From: Jutongia huaianensis
GTDB taxonomy: Bacteria > Bacillota > Clostridia > Lachnospirales > Lachnospiraceae
Length of the DNA: 64,000 nt
Assembly (NCBI RefSeq): GCF_014384985.1
Contig: NZ_JACRSX010000001.1
Location: forward strand, 62,001-126,000
Reading direction: 5' to 3'
Position 1 is the first letter of the stretch, and every line of letters starts with the position of its first letter. The notes beneath the pieces were generated by a model that was not told where the DNA came from, made no database searches, and saw nothing but the letters and a program-made list of their open reading frames with translations. The translations under genes and the position numbers were made by a program. Shown here piece by piece: positions 1 through 8,644 of this stretch.

Positions 1-946
1 CATACTTCGCCTTAATGGTGCGTACAAGGTCTAACCTGCCCTCCACCTCGGCAAGCTGCTCTCCTCCTGTCTCAAAATCACTCATGTAATCGGAAATGTC
101 CCGGTTAAAATCTGTCAGCAGAGAATCAATCTCCGATAACTGGCCGCAAAACTCTTCCATCTGGGGACTAAACTCCGACAGCTTGTGCAGAATCCGAACA
201 CTCTGCCCCAACTGCTCTGCCACCGTCGCATCTCCCTCTCCTGTCAGGGAATAGATCTCTCCCAGACCGGCAGCAATAGAAGTAGCATTGGACAGCTCTC
301 TGTACTGCTCATCCAGACACTCCTCCTCTCCGGAAACCAATGCCGCCTGCTCAATCTCCTCCAGCTCATATTTCATAAAAGAAATCTCCCGAAGACGCTC
401 CTCCTCCGGTATCTCCTGACCGGACAACTCCTGCTGCAGCTCCTGATACACCCGGTAACCTTCCTCCATCCGGGTCAGCCTGTCTCCAAGCTCCTCTCTG
501 GCATAACGGTCCACAATCTCCATATGCTTCGCACTATGCAGAAGTGACTGCTGCTCATTCTGTCCATGAATGTCGATCATAATATCCGCAATACGACGGA
601 TCATGGAAAGCGTCACGCTCTCCCCGTTGATGCGGTTAACACTGCGTCCAGCCATAATCTTCCGTGAAATAAGAATCTCGTCCTCCTCCATGGAAATCCC
701 CATCTCACGAACCAGCTCCCTCTGCCGCTGCGTATCTGCCCGGAACGTAAGCTCCACCAGAGCATACTCTGCGCCCTTGCGTATCACATCCTTAGTACTC
801 TTCTGTCCAAGAGCCAGATTGATCGATCCGATAATAATTGACTTTCCGGCTCCTGTCTCCCCGGTCAATACATTTAAACAATCCGAAAAGTCCACCTCCA
901 CCTCGTCGATGATCGCTAAATTTTTTACATGTAAATTAACTAACAC
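1..946 (-). CDS. recN: DNA repair protein RecN, N-terminal 315 residues (cut by window edge)
   Basis: SMC-like ATPase that acts in double-strand break repair and recombination in the cytoplasm. The visible part begins MLVNLHVKNLAIIDEVEVDF and contains the Walker A motif GETGAGKS near residue 30, a DIHGQNEQQSL motif typical of RecN near residue 130, and the start of the long coiled-coil region rich in Glu, Gln and Leu. The start is a GTG at 944-946 preceded by GAAAGGAG at good spacing; it was chosen because the family normally begins with this short strand-helix. The C-terminal half, with Walker B, lies beyond position 1. The gene sits last in the spoIIIA-to-recN cluster but has its own SOS-type promoter (see 988-1039). 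Confidence 0.95.
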   Translation of the reverse strand, partial: MLVNLHVKNLAIIDEVEVDFSDCLNVLTGETGAGKSIIIGSINLALGQKSTKDVIRKGAEYALVELTFRADTQRQRELVREMGISMEEDEILISRKIMAGRSVNRINGESVTLSMIRRIADIMIDIHGQNEQQSLLHSAKHMEIVDRYAREELGDRLTRMEEGYRVYQELQQELSGQEIPEEERLREISFMKYELEEIEQAALVSGEEECLDEQYRELSNATSIAAGLGEIYSLTGEGDATVAEQLGQSVRILHKLSEFSPQMEEFCGQLSEIDSLLTDFNRDISDYMSDFETGGEQLAEVEGRLDLVRTIKAKY

Positions 947-987
947 GGCTTGCTCCTTTCTCGCAGTTCTCCGCTTTCCCTGTGGAA

Positions 988-1039
988 AGTATAGCATAAA
1001 GAAAACGCCTGTTCAAGACTTTTCTCGAACAGACGTTCT
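988..1039 (-). promoter_or_regulatory. recN promoter with two LexA (SOS) boxes
   Basis: On the minus strand TTGAAC (1011-1016), 17 bases and TATACT (988-993) form a good sigma-A promoter 40 bases before the recN GTG. The plus strand at 1026-1039 reads CGAACAGACGTTCT, which matches 13 of 14 positions of the Gram-positive LexA/DinR consensus CGAACRNRYGTTYC. A second, weaker box, TGAACAGGCGTTTT on the minus strand (1002-1015), overlaps the -35 element. Box centres are 24 bp apart. LexA control of recN is known in other bacteria; control here is inferred from the boxes. Confidence 0.75.
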
Positions 1040-1042
1040 TTT
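1003..1042 (-). terminator. Probable rho-independent terminator of the Ig-like repeat gene
   Basis: Inverted repeat AACGCCTGTTC (1004-1014) with GAACAGACGTT (1027-1037), one mismatch, followed on the minus strand by a T-rich run just after the stop codon of the gene ending at 1055. The two arms are also the two LexA boxes of the recN promoter, so the stem may exist partly for that reason. Confidence 0.55.
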
Positions 1043-1054
1043 TGTGCAATTTTA

Positions 1055-4000
1055 CTAATTTAAGCTCGTAATATTTACACGGCATGCCATCTTGCAGCCG
1101 TTCACCGTTGCGTAGATGTACGTTGTTCCAACGCTTCGTCCCACAACCTTACCGTCGACAACGGTTGCTACTCTCGGATTTGACGAGTACCAGGTTGCCG
1201 TTGCCGTGGTTCCCTCTACTATCAGGGTTTCTGTATCATACTGGCGCATTGTCAGACTGCTGCGGTTCAATGCCACAACATTGACTGCTACAGTCGAGGT
1301 AACACCGCCGTCTGCCAGAATAGTAATTGTACAATTTCCGGTTCCCGTCGCCGTTACAACACCTGCACCGGATACCTTCGCCACTCTTCGGTTATCGGAT
1401 GCAAAGGTGATATTATCCGACGTATTATTTGGCAATACAGAGTAAGACAGCTTGGTGGAATCTCCCTGCTTCATGGTAAGCTCAGACTGCGCAACCACAA
1501 TACCCATTGCCGGAACCTTTTCGGTTACCTTAACAACACAGACCGCTTTTTTCTTGCCTCCGTCTTTGGTCACGGCCGTGATCTTCGTTTCACCTTCTGC
1601 AATACCACGCACCATTCCGTCATTTTCTACTATTGCGATGCTGGTATCCGCCGAACTCCATTTAACATTATGCAATGTCGTATTCCTTGGTTTCATTGTC
1701 ACATGAAGCTTTCTGGTTCCTCCAATATAACATACTGCGTAATCTGGCACGATCTGAATAGATTTTGCCCTTTGGATAACGCGTACTTTACAGTTCGCTT
1801 TTACCTTCAAACGATCTCTGGATACCGCTGTGATGGTTGTCATTCCAACCTTCTTTGCTGTAATCTTACCCTTCTGGTTAACCGTTGCAACCTTCTTTCT
1901 AGAGGTGAGCCAGCGTACCGCCGGTGTCTTTGTATTGTTAGACCATACAGTCACCTTCATACGGTATGTAGAGCCTACCCCCATACGGATGCCTGTCTTT
2001 CCGAGCTTTACCGTCGTTTTCAATGTTGCTACCGTAACCTCACAGGTCGCTGTTACATTGTATTTGGTCAGTGTACATGAAATCGTACAGGTTCCCTTTC
2101 GAAGTCCTGTTACCTTACCATTCTGGTCAACCTTGGCAACAGCCGCATTCGAACTCTGCCAGGTAGCTGTTCCATCTGCTTCCTCCGGTACGATCACCTT
2201 GGATATCTTGAAGCTCTTGCCTACAGCGATCTCCCTGGAAGAAGGCTTCAATGTCAATGTAACGCCTTCAATAACCGTCACATTACAATATACAACAATC
2301 TTGCCCTCATCAGACTGACAAATGATCGTTACCGAACCCTTCTTGACTGCTGTGACGAGTCCTTTTTCATCTACCGTCGCAATAGATGGATCCGAAGACT
2401 GATAGGTTACTTTCTGATTGGTTGCATCCGCCGGGGTAAAAACCGGTGTGATCTGGAATGTTGAACCCGTCTCTATCTCCTGTGCTGTCGGCGTAATATT
2501 GAAATTGATCACATTAACATACGCTTTTAATACAGTCACCTTACAGGTAGCAATAATGTTTCCTTCCACCGACTGGCAGATAATGGTTGTCTCACCAACT
2601 GCCACACCTGTCACAAGACCATTTTCATCTACAGACGCAATCTTTTCATCCACACTCTTATAATTAACCTTTTGATTGCTTGCATTTTCCGGAGTAAATA
2701 CCGGAGTAATGTAGAAGTTGGAACCTACTCTTACCTCCTGCTCCGTCGGATCTACCGTGAAATCCTCCACCGGCACCGGCGGCGGCACCACCGTAACCGT
2801 ACAGGTTTTGACAATATCTCCATCCTCAGATCGTCCGATGATCACTGCAGATCCCTCGCTGATACCCTGAACGACACCATCTTCATCTATCGTTGCTACC
2901 GTTTCATCAGAACTGTAAAAATGTACAGTCTGGTTGGTGGCATCCTCCGGCTTAAATACCGGCTTCACTGTATAGTTGTCTCCCACATACAGCTCCTTAT
3001 GTGCCGGTGTCAATTCATAGTCCACCGCACTGACCACTGCCGGTTCCACCTTGATCTTACAATAGATCGGACTCCATACCGTTCCCGTGATCGGATCGCG
3101 ATAAACTGCTCCGATCGAAACCGTACCCTCTGCTACTGCAGTAACAAGACCGTTCTCATCTACCTTTGCAACCTTTTCATCGGTTGAAGACCAGTTGAGA
3201 TTCTGGTACGTTGCCGTCACCGGATCGAAAACACCCTTAATCTGAAGGGTATCTCCCACATGCATCGTTGCCTCTGACGGATCCAGCGTGATATTCTTGG
3301 CCGGAACATCCTGACTGATAACTCTTACCATACACGAAATGGCACCGGAAATACCTAAATCCTCCGGCACACAGGTGATCCACGCCACATCTCCCGCCTT
3401 TAATCCGGTGATATTACCATCATCGTCTACCTTCACCACATTTGGATTGGTCGATGTCCATGATACATTCGTATTGACATGGTCAGCTGGATTGAAGATC
3501 AGGGCATTTTTCAAAGAAACGGTATCGCCCTCCTTTACCTCATATTCATTCTGTGTAAAGGATGCGGAAAGCAGTCTGTTTCTGACATGCACCTTAATGA
3601 TCTTAAATACCGTACCATTGGCAACTGTGATATTTGCATCACCGGGAGCAACTGCTGTAATCGTTCCACCCTGTACTCTTGCGATTTTTTCACTGTCTGT
3701 ATTCCACAGCAATGTAGTATCTGTGGCATCGCTAGGCACGATTGTCGTCTGTACCGTATACTGGTCACCGGCGATCATATTGATCTCTTCCACATCCGTG
3801 ATAATATCGGTCACCGGATTCTTTTTAATATTGATACAACATCTTGCCACAAGATTGTACGGATTAAATACCGGCTCTACCGAAATCCATACGGTATCCT
3901 CCTTCAGAAGTGTTACAACACCGTTCTGATCAACGGTTGCTACGGACGGATCACTTGTGGTCCACTTGAGCTCTGTATTGGTCGCATTGGAAGGCGCATA

Positions 4001-6010
4001 TTTTGCCTTCAGGAATATAAAACCTGCGGACAGGAAGGTGTCAATATTCTCTCCCTGCTCAATGCTTAATTCACTGATCGCCGCCGTTACGGTAACACGG
4101 CAGGTTGCATACACGTTATTGTCCTTATTCAATACCGTTACTGTCGTAGATCCTGTCTTTTTGCCGGCAGTCAGCTTTGCTTTTGTATTGCCCTGCTGTG
4201 GATCCACCTTAACCATATCCGGATCTGCTGAGATCCAGGTAAGATTCTGTTCTCCACTCAGTCCGGAATCCAGATACTCTACGCTGTCAATCTCCATCTC
4301 CAGCTCTGTTCTGTCAAGAGGAATCGTCGTTGCCGATGTCGTGACATAAATCTTACAGCTTGCAACTCTGGTAACCGCCTGATCATCCGTCCAATAAAGA
4401 CGTACCGTTACCGGACTGTCTGCCGCCGTCTCCTTTTTGGCCGTAACGGTCGCATACTGTGCGTTAGAACTCATGGAAACATATGTCTCTGTCGTATCTG
4501 TGGTTTCCCATCGGAAAGAGCTGGAATCCGTATACTCTCCGGAACCGATAATACCTGTCAGTTCCAATTTCGATCCCACTGCCATAGTCGCATTCGATAC
4601 GTTCAGAGAGAAGGTATCTGTTACATTGATCTTTACCGTAACCTCCTGGCCCTGACTGATTCCCGGCAGAGTTTCTGACGGTCTGGTGTTACATTTGACC
4701 TTAAATTCTGCCATACCTTTATTCTGACCTGTCATCGCCCAGTTATCATAATCGGTAGAGACCCAGTTACCGGAGTTATCTACCACAGATAAACTAAAAT
4801 TCTGTTTCAATGCCTCCTTGGAGATATTAAAGGCTTCCGACAGATCATAACTACCGCCGATATTGATGGTAACATCCTTATCCTCGAATTTTCCCCGGAC
4901 ATCTGCATTGAAATAAGCCGGATTGCAACCAAGAAAGACACTGGAATCCTGCGCATCCTCAAAGGTGGTATATGTTCCTTTTACATAAAACATTACGATG
5001 TACTGGCCTGCCTTTGCATCCAGCCGGAATGTATTGGTAGAACTGTCATAGATCAGATTTGCATCATCCCCGTTTGTGCCGGTTCTGCCCAGAGAATCCC
5101 TGACCAGTGTTCTGGTAGTACCGCTTCGTTTCGCAATAACCCATGTCACCTTATCCAGAACACCCTCCAGCGGATTGGCAGAAAATAATGCCGGAATCCA
5201 GATCTTGTCGTTATTTTCCATCGTAACGATCGTGCTGCTGTTATCCAGTCTGGTGCCCGTCGAACTGTCCTTTCGGATCTCCGGACGTACATACACATCA
5301 ATGGAATCGTTATATTCATTTTTTCCGTCATTGTATGTAACGGATAACTGTGTTTTACCGGCACCGACAGCCATGACCAAAGGCTCTGCCGCAGTTCCGC
5401 TGACACGGACCACATCTTCATTATTGCTGTACCAGATTGCATTGGAGCTGGTGGCGTCACCAAAGATCAGATTCAGCTTTCCGGTATCTGTCTTTGCATT
5501 TTTACCAAGATACAATGTCTTGCCATAATCCATTACAATCGAACGTCTTTCATCCTCTGTATGTATCTTGGTCATCTTTGCAGGAGCATCCGATGATAAA
5601 AACTCATTAATAGAAAATACTACATCAATGGCTACATTACGCGTCTCCATACTGCCATCCGTATGTGTGATCGTACAAGTCAGACCTACCTTACCCATTT
5701 TTTGTACCGATACGCTGACCTGACGTTGATTGGCAGTCGCCGGATCAACGGTCATGATCTCTGTATTGGCACTGCTCCATACACACTTATCTCCGGAAGC
5801 ATAATCAGACAAACCAAAAGTAGCGGTTGCCCGACGCAAAACATAGGTTCCTTCTACCGGATTACCCTCATCATCGATCACATCATAGCTGGCCGCCCTG
5901 ATCGAATGCTTCATCTGATAACCTGCTGTGGCAAGAAAAACGCCGAAAAACAAAGCGATTACTGCAAGCAGCCATGTCCATTTTTTCATCGTACGGAATC
6001 GTTTTTTCAT
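1055..6010 (-). CDS. Large secreted protein built of bacterial Ig-like (BIG_2) repeats
   Basis: A 1651-residue predicted extracellular protein. The N-terminus MKKRFRTMKKWTWLLAVIAL is a signal peptide or signal anchor. From about residue 550 to the end I count about 13 tandem BIG_2 (group 2 Ig-like) units of roughly 85 residues, each with a variant of 'ATNxxxxWxSSDxxVATVDxxGxVTAVxxGxxxI' and a spacer Thr-Val-Lys strand; more diverged units precede them. There is no LPXTG motif, C-terminal membrane segment, SLH domain or recognisable enzyme, so it is probably an adhesin or cell-surface scaffold; how it stays on the cell is unclear. The start has a GGGGGAAGAAG ribosome site. It follows yebC by 38 bases and is probably co-transcribed with it. 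Its place between nadK and recN is unusual. Confidence 0.85.
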   Translation of the reverse strand: MKKRFRTMKKWTWLLAVIALFFGVFLATAGYQMKHSIRAASYDVIDDEGNPVEGTYVLRRATATFGLSDYASGDKCVWSSANTEIMTVDPATANQRQVSVSVQKMGKVGLTCTITHTDGSMETRNVAIDVVFSINEFLSSDAPAKMTKIHTEDERRSIVMDYGKTLYLGKNAKTDTGKLNLIFGDATSSNAIWYSNNEDVVRVSGTAAEPLVMAVGAGKTQLSVTYNDGKNEYNDSIDVYVRPEIRKDSSTGTRLDNSSTIVTMENNDKIWIPALFSANPLEGVLDKVTWVIAKRSGTTRTLVRDSLGRTGTNGDDANLIYDSSTNTFRLDAKAGQYIVMFYVKGTYTTFEDAQDSSVFLGCNPAYFNADVRGKFEDKDVTINIGGSYDLSEAFNISKEALKQNFSLSVVDNSGNWVSTDYDNWAMTGQNKGMAEFKVKCNTRPSETLPGISQGQEVTVKINVTDTFSLNVSNATMAVGSKLELTGIIGSGEYTDSSSFRWETTDTTETYVSMSSNAQYATVTAKKETAADSPVTVRLYWTDDQAVTRVASCKIYVTTSATTIPLDRTELEMEIDSVEYLDSGLSGEQNLTWISADPDMVKVDPQQGNTKAKLTAGKKTGSTTVTVLNKDNNVYATCRVTVTAAISELSIEQGENIDTFLSAGFIFLKAKYAPSNATNTELKWTTSDPSVATVDQNGVVTLLKEDTVWISVEPVFNPYNLVARCCINIKKNPVTDIITDVEEINMIAGDQYTVQTTIVPSDATDTTLLWNTDSEKIARVQGGTITAVAPGDANITVANGTVFKIIKVHVRNRLLSASFTQNEYEVKEGDTVSLKNALIFNPADHVNTNVSWTSTNPNVVKVDDDGNITGLKAGDVAWITCVPEDLGISGAISCMVRVISQDVPAKNITLDPSEATMHVGDTLQIKGVFDPVTATYQNLNWSSTDEKVAKVDENGLVTAVAEGTVSIGAVYRDPITGTVWSPIYCKIKVEPAVVSAVDYELTPAHKELYVGDNYTVKPVFKPEDATNQTVHFYSSDETVATIDEDGVVQGISEGSAVIIGRSEDGDIVKTCTVTVVPPPVPVEDFTVDPTEQEVRVGSNFYITPVFTPENASNQKVNYKSVDEKIASVDENGLVTGVAVGETTIICQSVEGNIIATCKVTVLKAYVNVINFNITPTAQEIETGSTFQITPVFTPADATNQKVTYQSSDPSIATVDEKGLVTAVKKGSVTIICQSDEGKIVVYCNVTVIEGVTLTLKPSSREIAVGKSFKISKVIVPEEADGTATWQSSNAAVAKVDQNGKVTGLRKGTCTISCTLTKYNVTATCEVTVATLKTTVKLGKTGIRMGVGSTYRMKVTVWSNNTKTPAVRWLTSRKKVATVNQKGKITAKKVGMTTITAVSRDRLKVKANCKVRVIQRAKSIQIVPDYAVCYIGGTRKLHVTMKPRNTTLHNVKWSSADTSIAIVENDGMVRGIAEGETKITAVTKDGGKKKAVCVVKVTEKVPAMGIVVAQSELTMKQGDSTKLSYSVLPNNTSDNITFASDNRRVAKVSGAGVVTATGTGNCTITILADGGVTSTVAVNVVALNRSSLTMRQYDTETLIVEGTTATATWYSSNPRVATVVDGKVVGRSVGTTYIYATVNGCKMACRVNITSLN

Positions 6011-6048
6011 CTTCTTCCCCCGTTCTCTGTCATGAAATCTCCGGGATA

Positions 6049-6792
6049 TTACTCATCCCAGTTGTGATAAACATCCTGCACATCATCATCCTCATCCAGA
6101 AGATCCAATGTTCTCTGCAACTGTTTAATATCGTTCTCATCTGTGAGTGTAACGTACGTCTGTGGCAACATTGTGACCTCTGCACTCGCCATCGGGATTT
6201 TTTCTGCCTCGATTGCTTCTCTCACTGCGCTGAAATCCTCCGGAAGCGTGATGATCTCAAAGCTGTCCTCCTCCTCGGAGAAATCCTCTGCACCTGCATC
6301 CAGTGCAATCATCATCAGATCATCTGCACTCAGAGTAATATCTGCATCCTCCAGCTCTTCCTTGGAAAGAATGATCTGGCCCTTTTCGTCGAACATATAA
6401 GATACACAACCCTGTGTTCCTACACTTCCGCTTCCTTTTGTGAAAGCATTTCTTACGTTGCTGGCGGTACGGTTCTTATTGTCGGTAAGCGCCTTTACGA
6501 TGATAGCGGTACCGCTTGGTCCGTATCCCTCGTATGTAACCTCTTCATAATTTACAGAAGCAGCATCTCCGGCCGCTTTTTTAATACCTCTGTCAATGGT
6601 ATCATTTGGCATATTATTTGCTTTTGCCTTGGCAATCACATCACGAAGTCTGCTGTTGTTGGCCGGATCCGGTCCGCCTTCCTTTACAGCAACGGCGATC
6701 TCACGTCCAAGAATGGTAAATACCTTCCCCCTCGCTGCGTCGTTCTTTTCCTTCTTGTGTTTGATGTTGGCAAATTTTGAATGTCCTGACAT
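6049..6792 (-). CDS. yebC: YebC/PmpR-family regulator or ribosome-associated factor
   Basis: A 247-residue member of the YebC/PmpR (TACO1) family, cytoplasmic. The N-terminus [20 protein letters not shown] and the motif [20 protein letters not shown] near residues 38-58 are family hallmarks, followed by the '[13 protein letters not shown]' strand and an acidic C-terminus ([12 protein letters not shown]). Family members have been described as transcription regulators and, more recently, as translation factors relieving stalls at proline stretches; the sequence cannot separate these roles. Length is normal. It has its own promoter (6846-6874), so it is not simply the tail of the nadK operon. 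Confidence 0.95.
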   Translation of the reverse strand: MSGHSKFANIKHKKEKNDAARGKVFTILGREIAVAVKEGGPDPANNSRLRDVIAKAKANNMPNDTIDRGIKKAAGDAASVNYEEVTYEGYGPSGTAIIVKALTDNKNRTASNVRNAFTKGSGSVGTQGCVSYMFDEKGQIILSKEELEDADITLSADDLMMIALDAGAEDFSEEEDSFEIITLPEDFSAVREAIEAEKIPMASAEVTMLPQTYVTLTDENDIKQLQRTLDLLDEDDDVQDVYHNWDE

Positions 6793-6845
6793 AATAAAAC
6801 TCTCCTTTAATCTTTCTTGCCGGGATTATATCCCATAACTTATAT

Positions 6846-6874
6846 ATTTTATCACCTTTCACGTTTCCTGTCCA
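6846..6874 (-). promoter_or_regulatory. Sigma-A promoter for yebC
   Basis: Minus-strand TGGACA (6869-6874), 17 bases, TAAAAT (6846-6851), each one mismatch from consensus, in the gap between nadK and yebC. A second TATAAT lies nearer the gene but lacks a -35. Confidence 0.5.
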
Positions 6875-6915
6875 TGAATCATTTAAATTCCGTTCCGGAC
6901 TGCTTTGCAAAAGGA

Positions 6916-7785
6916 TCAGTTACCATTTAATTTATCTCTCATTTTCTTGTAGAAGCTGACCCCGGAAAGCTTGACGATCCTTGTCTGATCCTCCGGCACA
7001 AGAACCTCCAGGCGATCTCCGGTGGATAATCCCCGGACGGTCCTTCCATCCACTACAAGCACTGCCTCATCCTCCTGAAAATCCTTGGTCTGCCCCAGCT
7101 CCAGCACGATCCGGTCCATGGCAGATACCACCAGACTTCTTTTGTTGAGGGAATGGGCACAGATCGGAGTGATCACCGTTGCCTCCGTATCCGGCACCAT
7201 CACCGGTCCTCCCGCTGACAGATTATATCCGGTAGAACCGGTTGGCGTGGATATGATCAAACCATCTGCACGATAGATATCGGCTAATTCGTCATTAATG
7301 TATACCTTAATGGTGATGAGTCTGCAGTCTCCCCTCTTACTCAACACCACGTCATTTAACGCATAACAGGCTTTTCCTGAGCTGGTTCCCGTTGGTGTAA
7401 CACTGCTTTCCCGCAGCATGATCCTGTTTTCGATCGTGTACTTGTCCTGCAGCATCAGATCAAGAGCTCTCTCCAGATTTTGTGGTTCCACCTCTGTCAG
7501 AAAGCCTACGGTTCCCATGTTAATGCCAAGAATCGGAAGCTTACTGTGAACAAGGTCGATCGCCGCCTGGATCATGGTTCCGTCACCGCCCAGCACAAGC
7601 ACACATTCCGTCTCCTCCGGAATCTTGTCTGCCTCTGTGTAATGCAAAACTCCCTCCGATATCACCCGGCGGTTTTCCAGGATCAGACATTTTCCACCCT
7701 TTTGTTCCAGATACTCCTGTATATATACTGCCTTGCGGTTGCTGTCCTCTTTGTCCCTGTTTGTGATCACACAAAAACGCTTCAT
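6916..7785 (-). CDS. nadK: NAD kinase
   Basis: Phosphorylates NAD+ to NADP+ with ATP in the cytoplasm, the only route to NADP. The 289-residue protein has GGDGT at residues 66-70 (catalytic Asp), NMGTVGFLTE after it, the NE/D region, and 'TPTGSTGYNLSAGGPV' near residue 185, all diagnostic of the PpnK family; length is normal. The start ATG overlaps the tlyA stop codon (ATGA, 7782-7785), so the two are translationally coupled in the conserved clostridial order dxs-tlyA-nadK. The usual downstream argR is missing. Confidence 0.97.
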   Translation of the reverse strand: MKRFCVITNRDKEDSNRKAVYIQEYLEQKGGKCLILENRRVISEGVLHYTEADKIPEETECVLVLGGDGTMIQAAIDLVHSKLPILGINMGTVGFLTEVEPQNLERALDLMLQDKYTIENRIMLRESSVTPTGTSSGKACYALNDVVLSKRGDCRLITIKVYINDELADIYRADGLIISTPTGSTGYNLSAGGPVMVPDTEATVITPICAHSLNKRSLVVSAMDRIVLELGQTKDFQEDEAVLVVDGRTVRGLSTGDRLEVLVPEDQTRIVKLSGVSFYKKMRDKLNGN

Positions 7786-8636
7786 TGCTGCTCTCCTTCC
7801 GCATCCTTATCCAGCTTTCCATGGGCGGCCGCCACCGTCTCCCGGATCAGGCTGTCATAAGAAACGTGAAATGACTCCTCCAGTGAATCCTCCTCCGGTA
7901 TCCGGTCGGTATTCTGAATGTATAAGAGATACTCTATATTCCCCTCCGGTCCTTTAATCGGAGAAAAACTCAGCTCCAAAATTTCAAAACCAATGGAAAG
8001 AACATACTGCATAATCTGCTCCAGTACCTCACGATGTACCTTAAGATCCCGTACAACCCCCTTCTTTCCAACCTTTTCTCTGCCGGCCTCAAACTGGGGC
8101 TTTACCAGACATACCCCCTGTCCCTCCTGTGTCAGAAGTGCTTTCACCGGCTCCAGTACCTTTTTCAGTGAAATAAATGCCACGTCTACCGAAAAAAAGT
8201 CAATGAAATCTGCAATATCCTCTCTGGTCACATAACGGATATTGGTCTTTTCCATAGAGATCACTCTCTCGTCCTGACGAAGCTTCCATGCCAGCTGATT
8301 GGTTCCCACATCTATGGCATATACCTTCTGTGCTCCATTTTGCAGCATACAGTCCGTGAAACCTCCTGTGGATGATCCTACATCCATGCAGATCTTATCC
8401 TGCAATGGCACTTGCCACAGATCAATCGCCTTTTCCAGCTTATAACCACCGCGGCTTACATATTTCATTGGATTTCCCTTGACCTCGATCAAAGCATCCT
8501 CCTTAAATGTACTCCCTGCCTTATCCTCCCGCTGTCCGTTGACAAACACATTGCCTGTCATGATTATTGCCTTGGCCTTTTCTCTGGACGCTGCCAGATT
8601 TCTTTTGACCAGAAGCACATCCAATCTTTCTTTCAC
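7782..8636 (-). CDS. tlyA: TlyA-family rRNA 2'-O-methyltransferase (hemolysin A family)
   Basis: A 284-residue protein with an N-terminal S4 RNA-binding domain (MKERLDVLLVKRNLAASREK, residues 1-60) and a Rossmann FtsJ-like methyltransferase domain with SAM motif MDVGSSTGGFTDC at residues 84-96 and a DVAFISLKKVL segment. In mycobacteria TlyA methylates 16S and 23S rRNA cytidines; the clostridial homologues are usually only annotated as TlyA/YqxC, so the substrate is inferred. It lies 8 bases after dxs and overlaps nadK by 4 bases. Confidence 0.93.
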   Translation of the reverse strand: MKERLDVLLVKRNLAASREKAKAIIMTGNVFVNGQREDKAGSTFKEDALIEVKGNPMKYVSRGGYKLEKAIDLWQVPLQDKICMDVGSSTGGFTDCMLQNGAQKVYAIDVGTNQLAWKLRQDERVISMEKTNIRYVTREDIADFIDFFSVDVAFISLKKVLEPVKALLTQEGQGVCLVKPQFEAGREKVGKKGVVRDLKVHREVLEQIMQYVLSIGFEILELSFSPIKGPEGNIEYLLYIQNTDRIPEEDSLEESFHVSYDSLIRETVAAAHGKLDKDAEGEQQ

Positions 8637-8644
8637 AATGACAC

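Noticed and set aside
1084..5528. Many plus-strand ORFs of 66-196 codons opposite the Ig-like gene
   Set aside because: They are mirror frames of the repeats, have no ribosome sites and lie in one clean 1651-codon gene.
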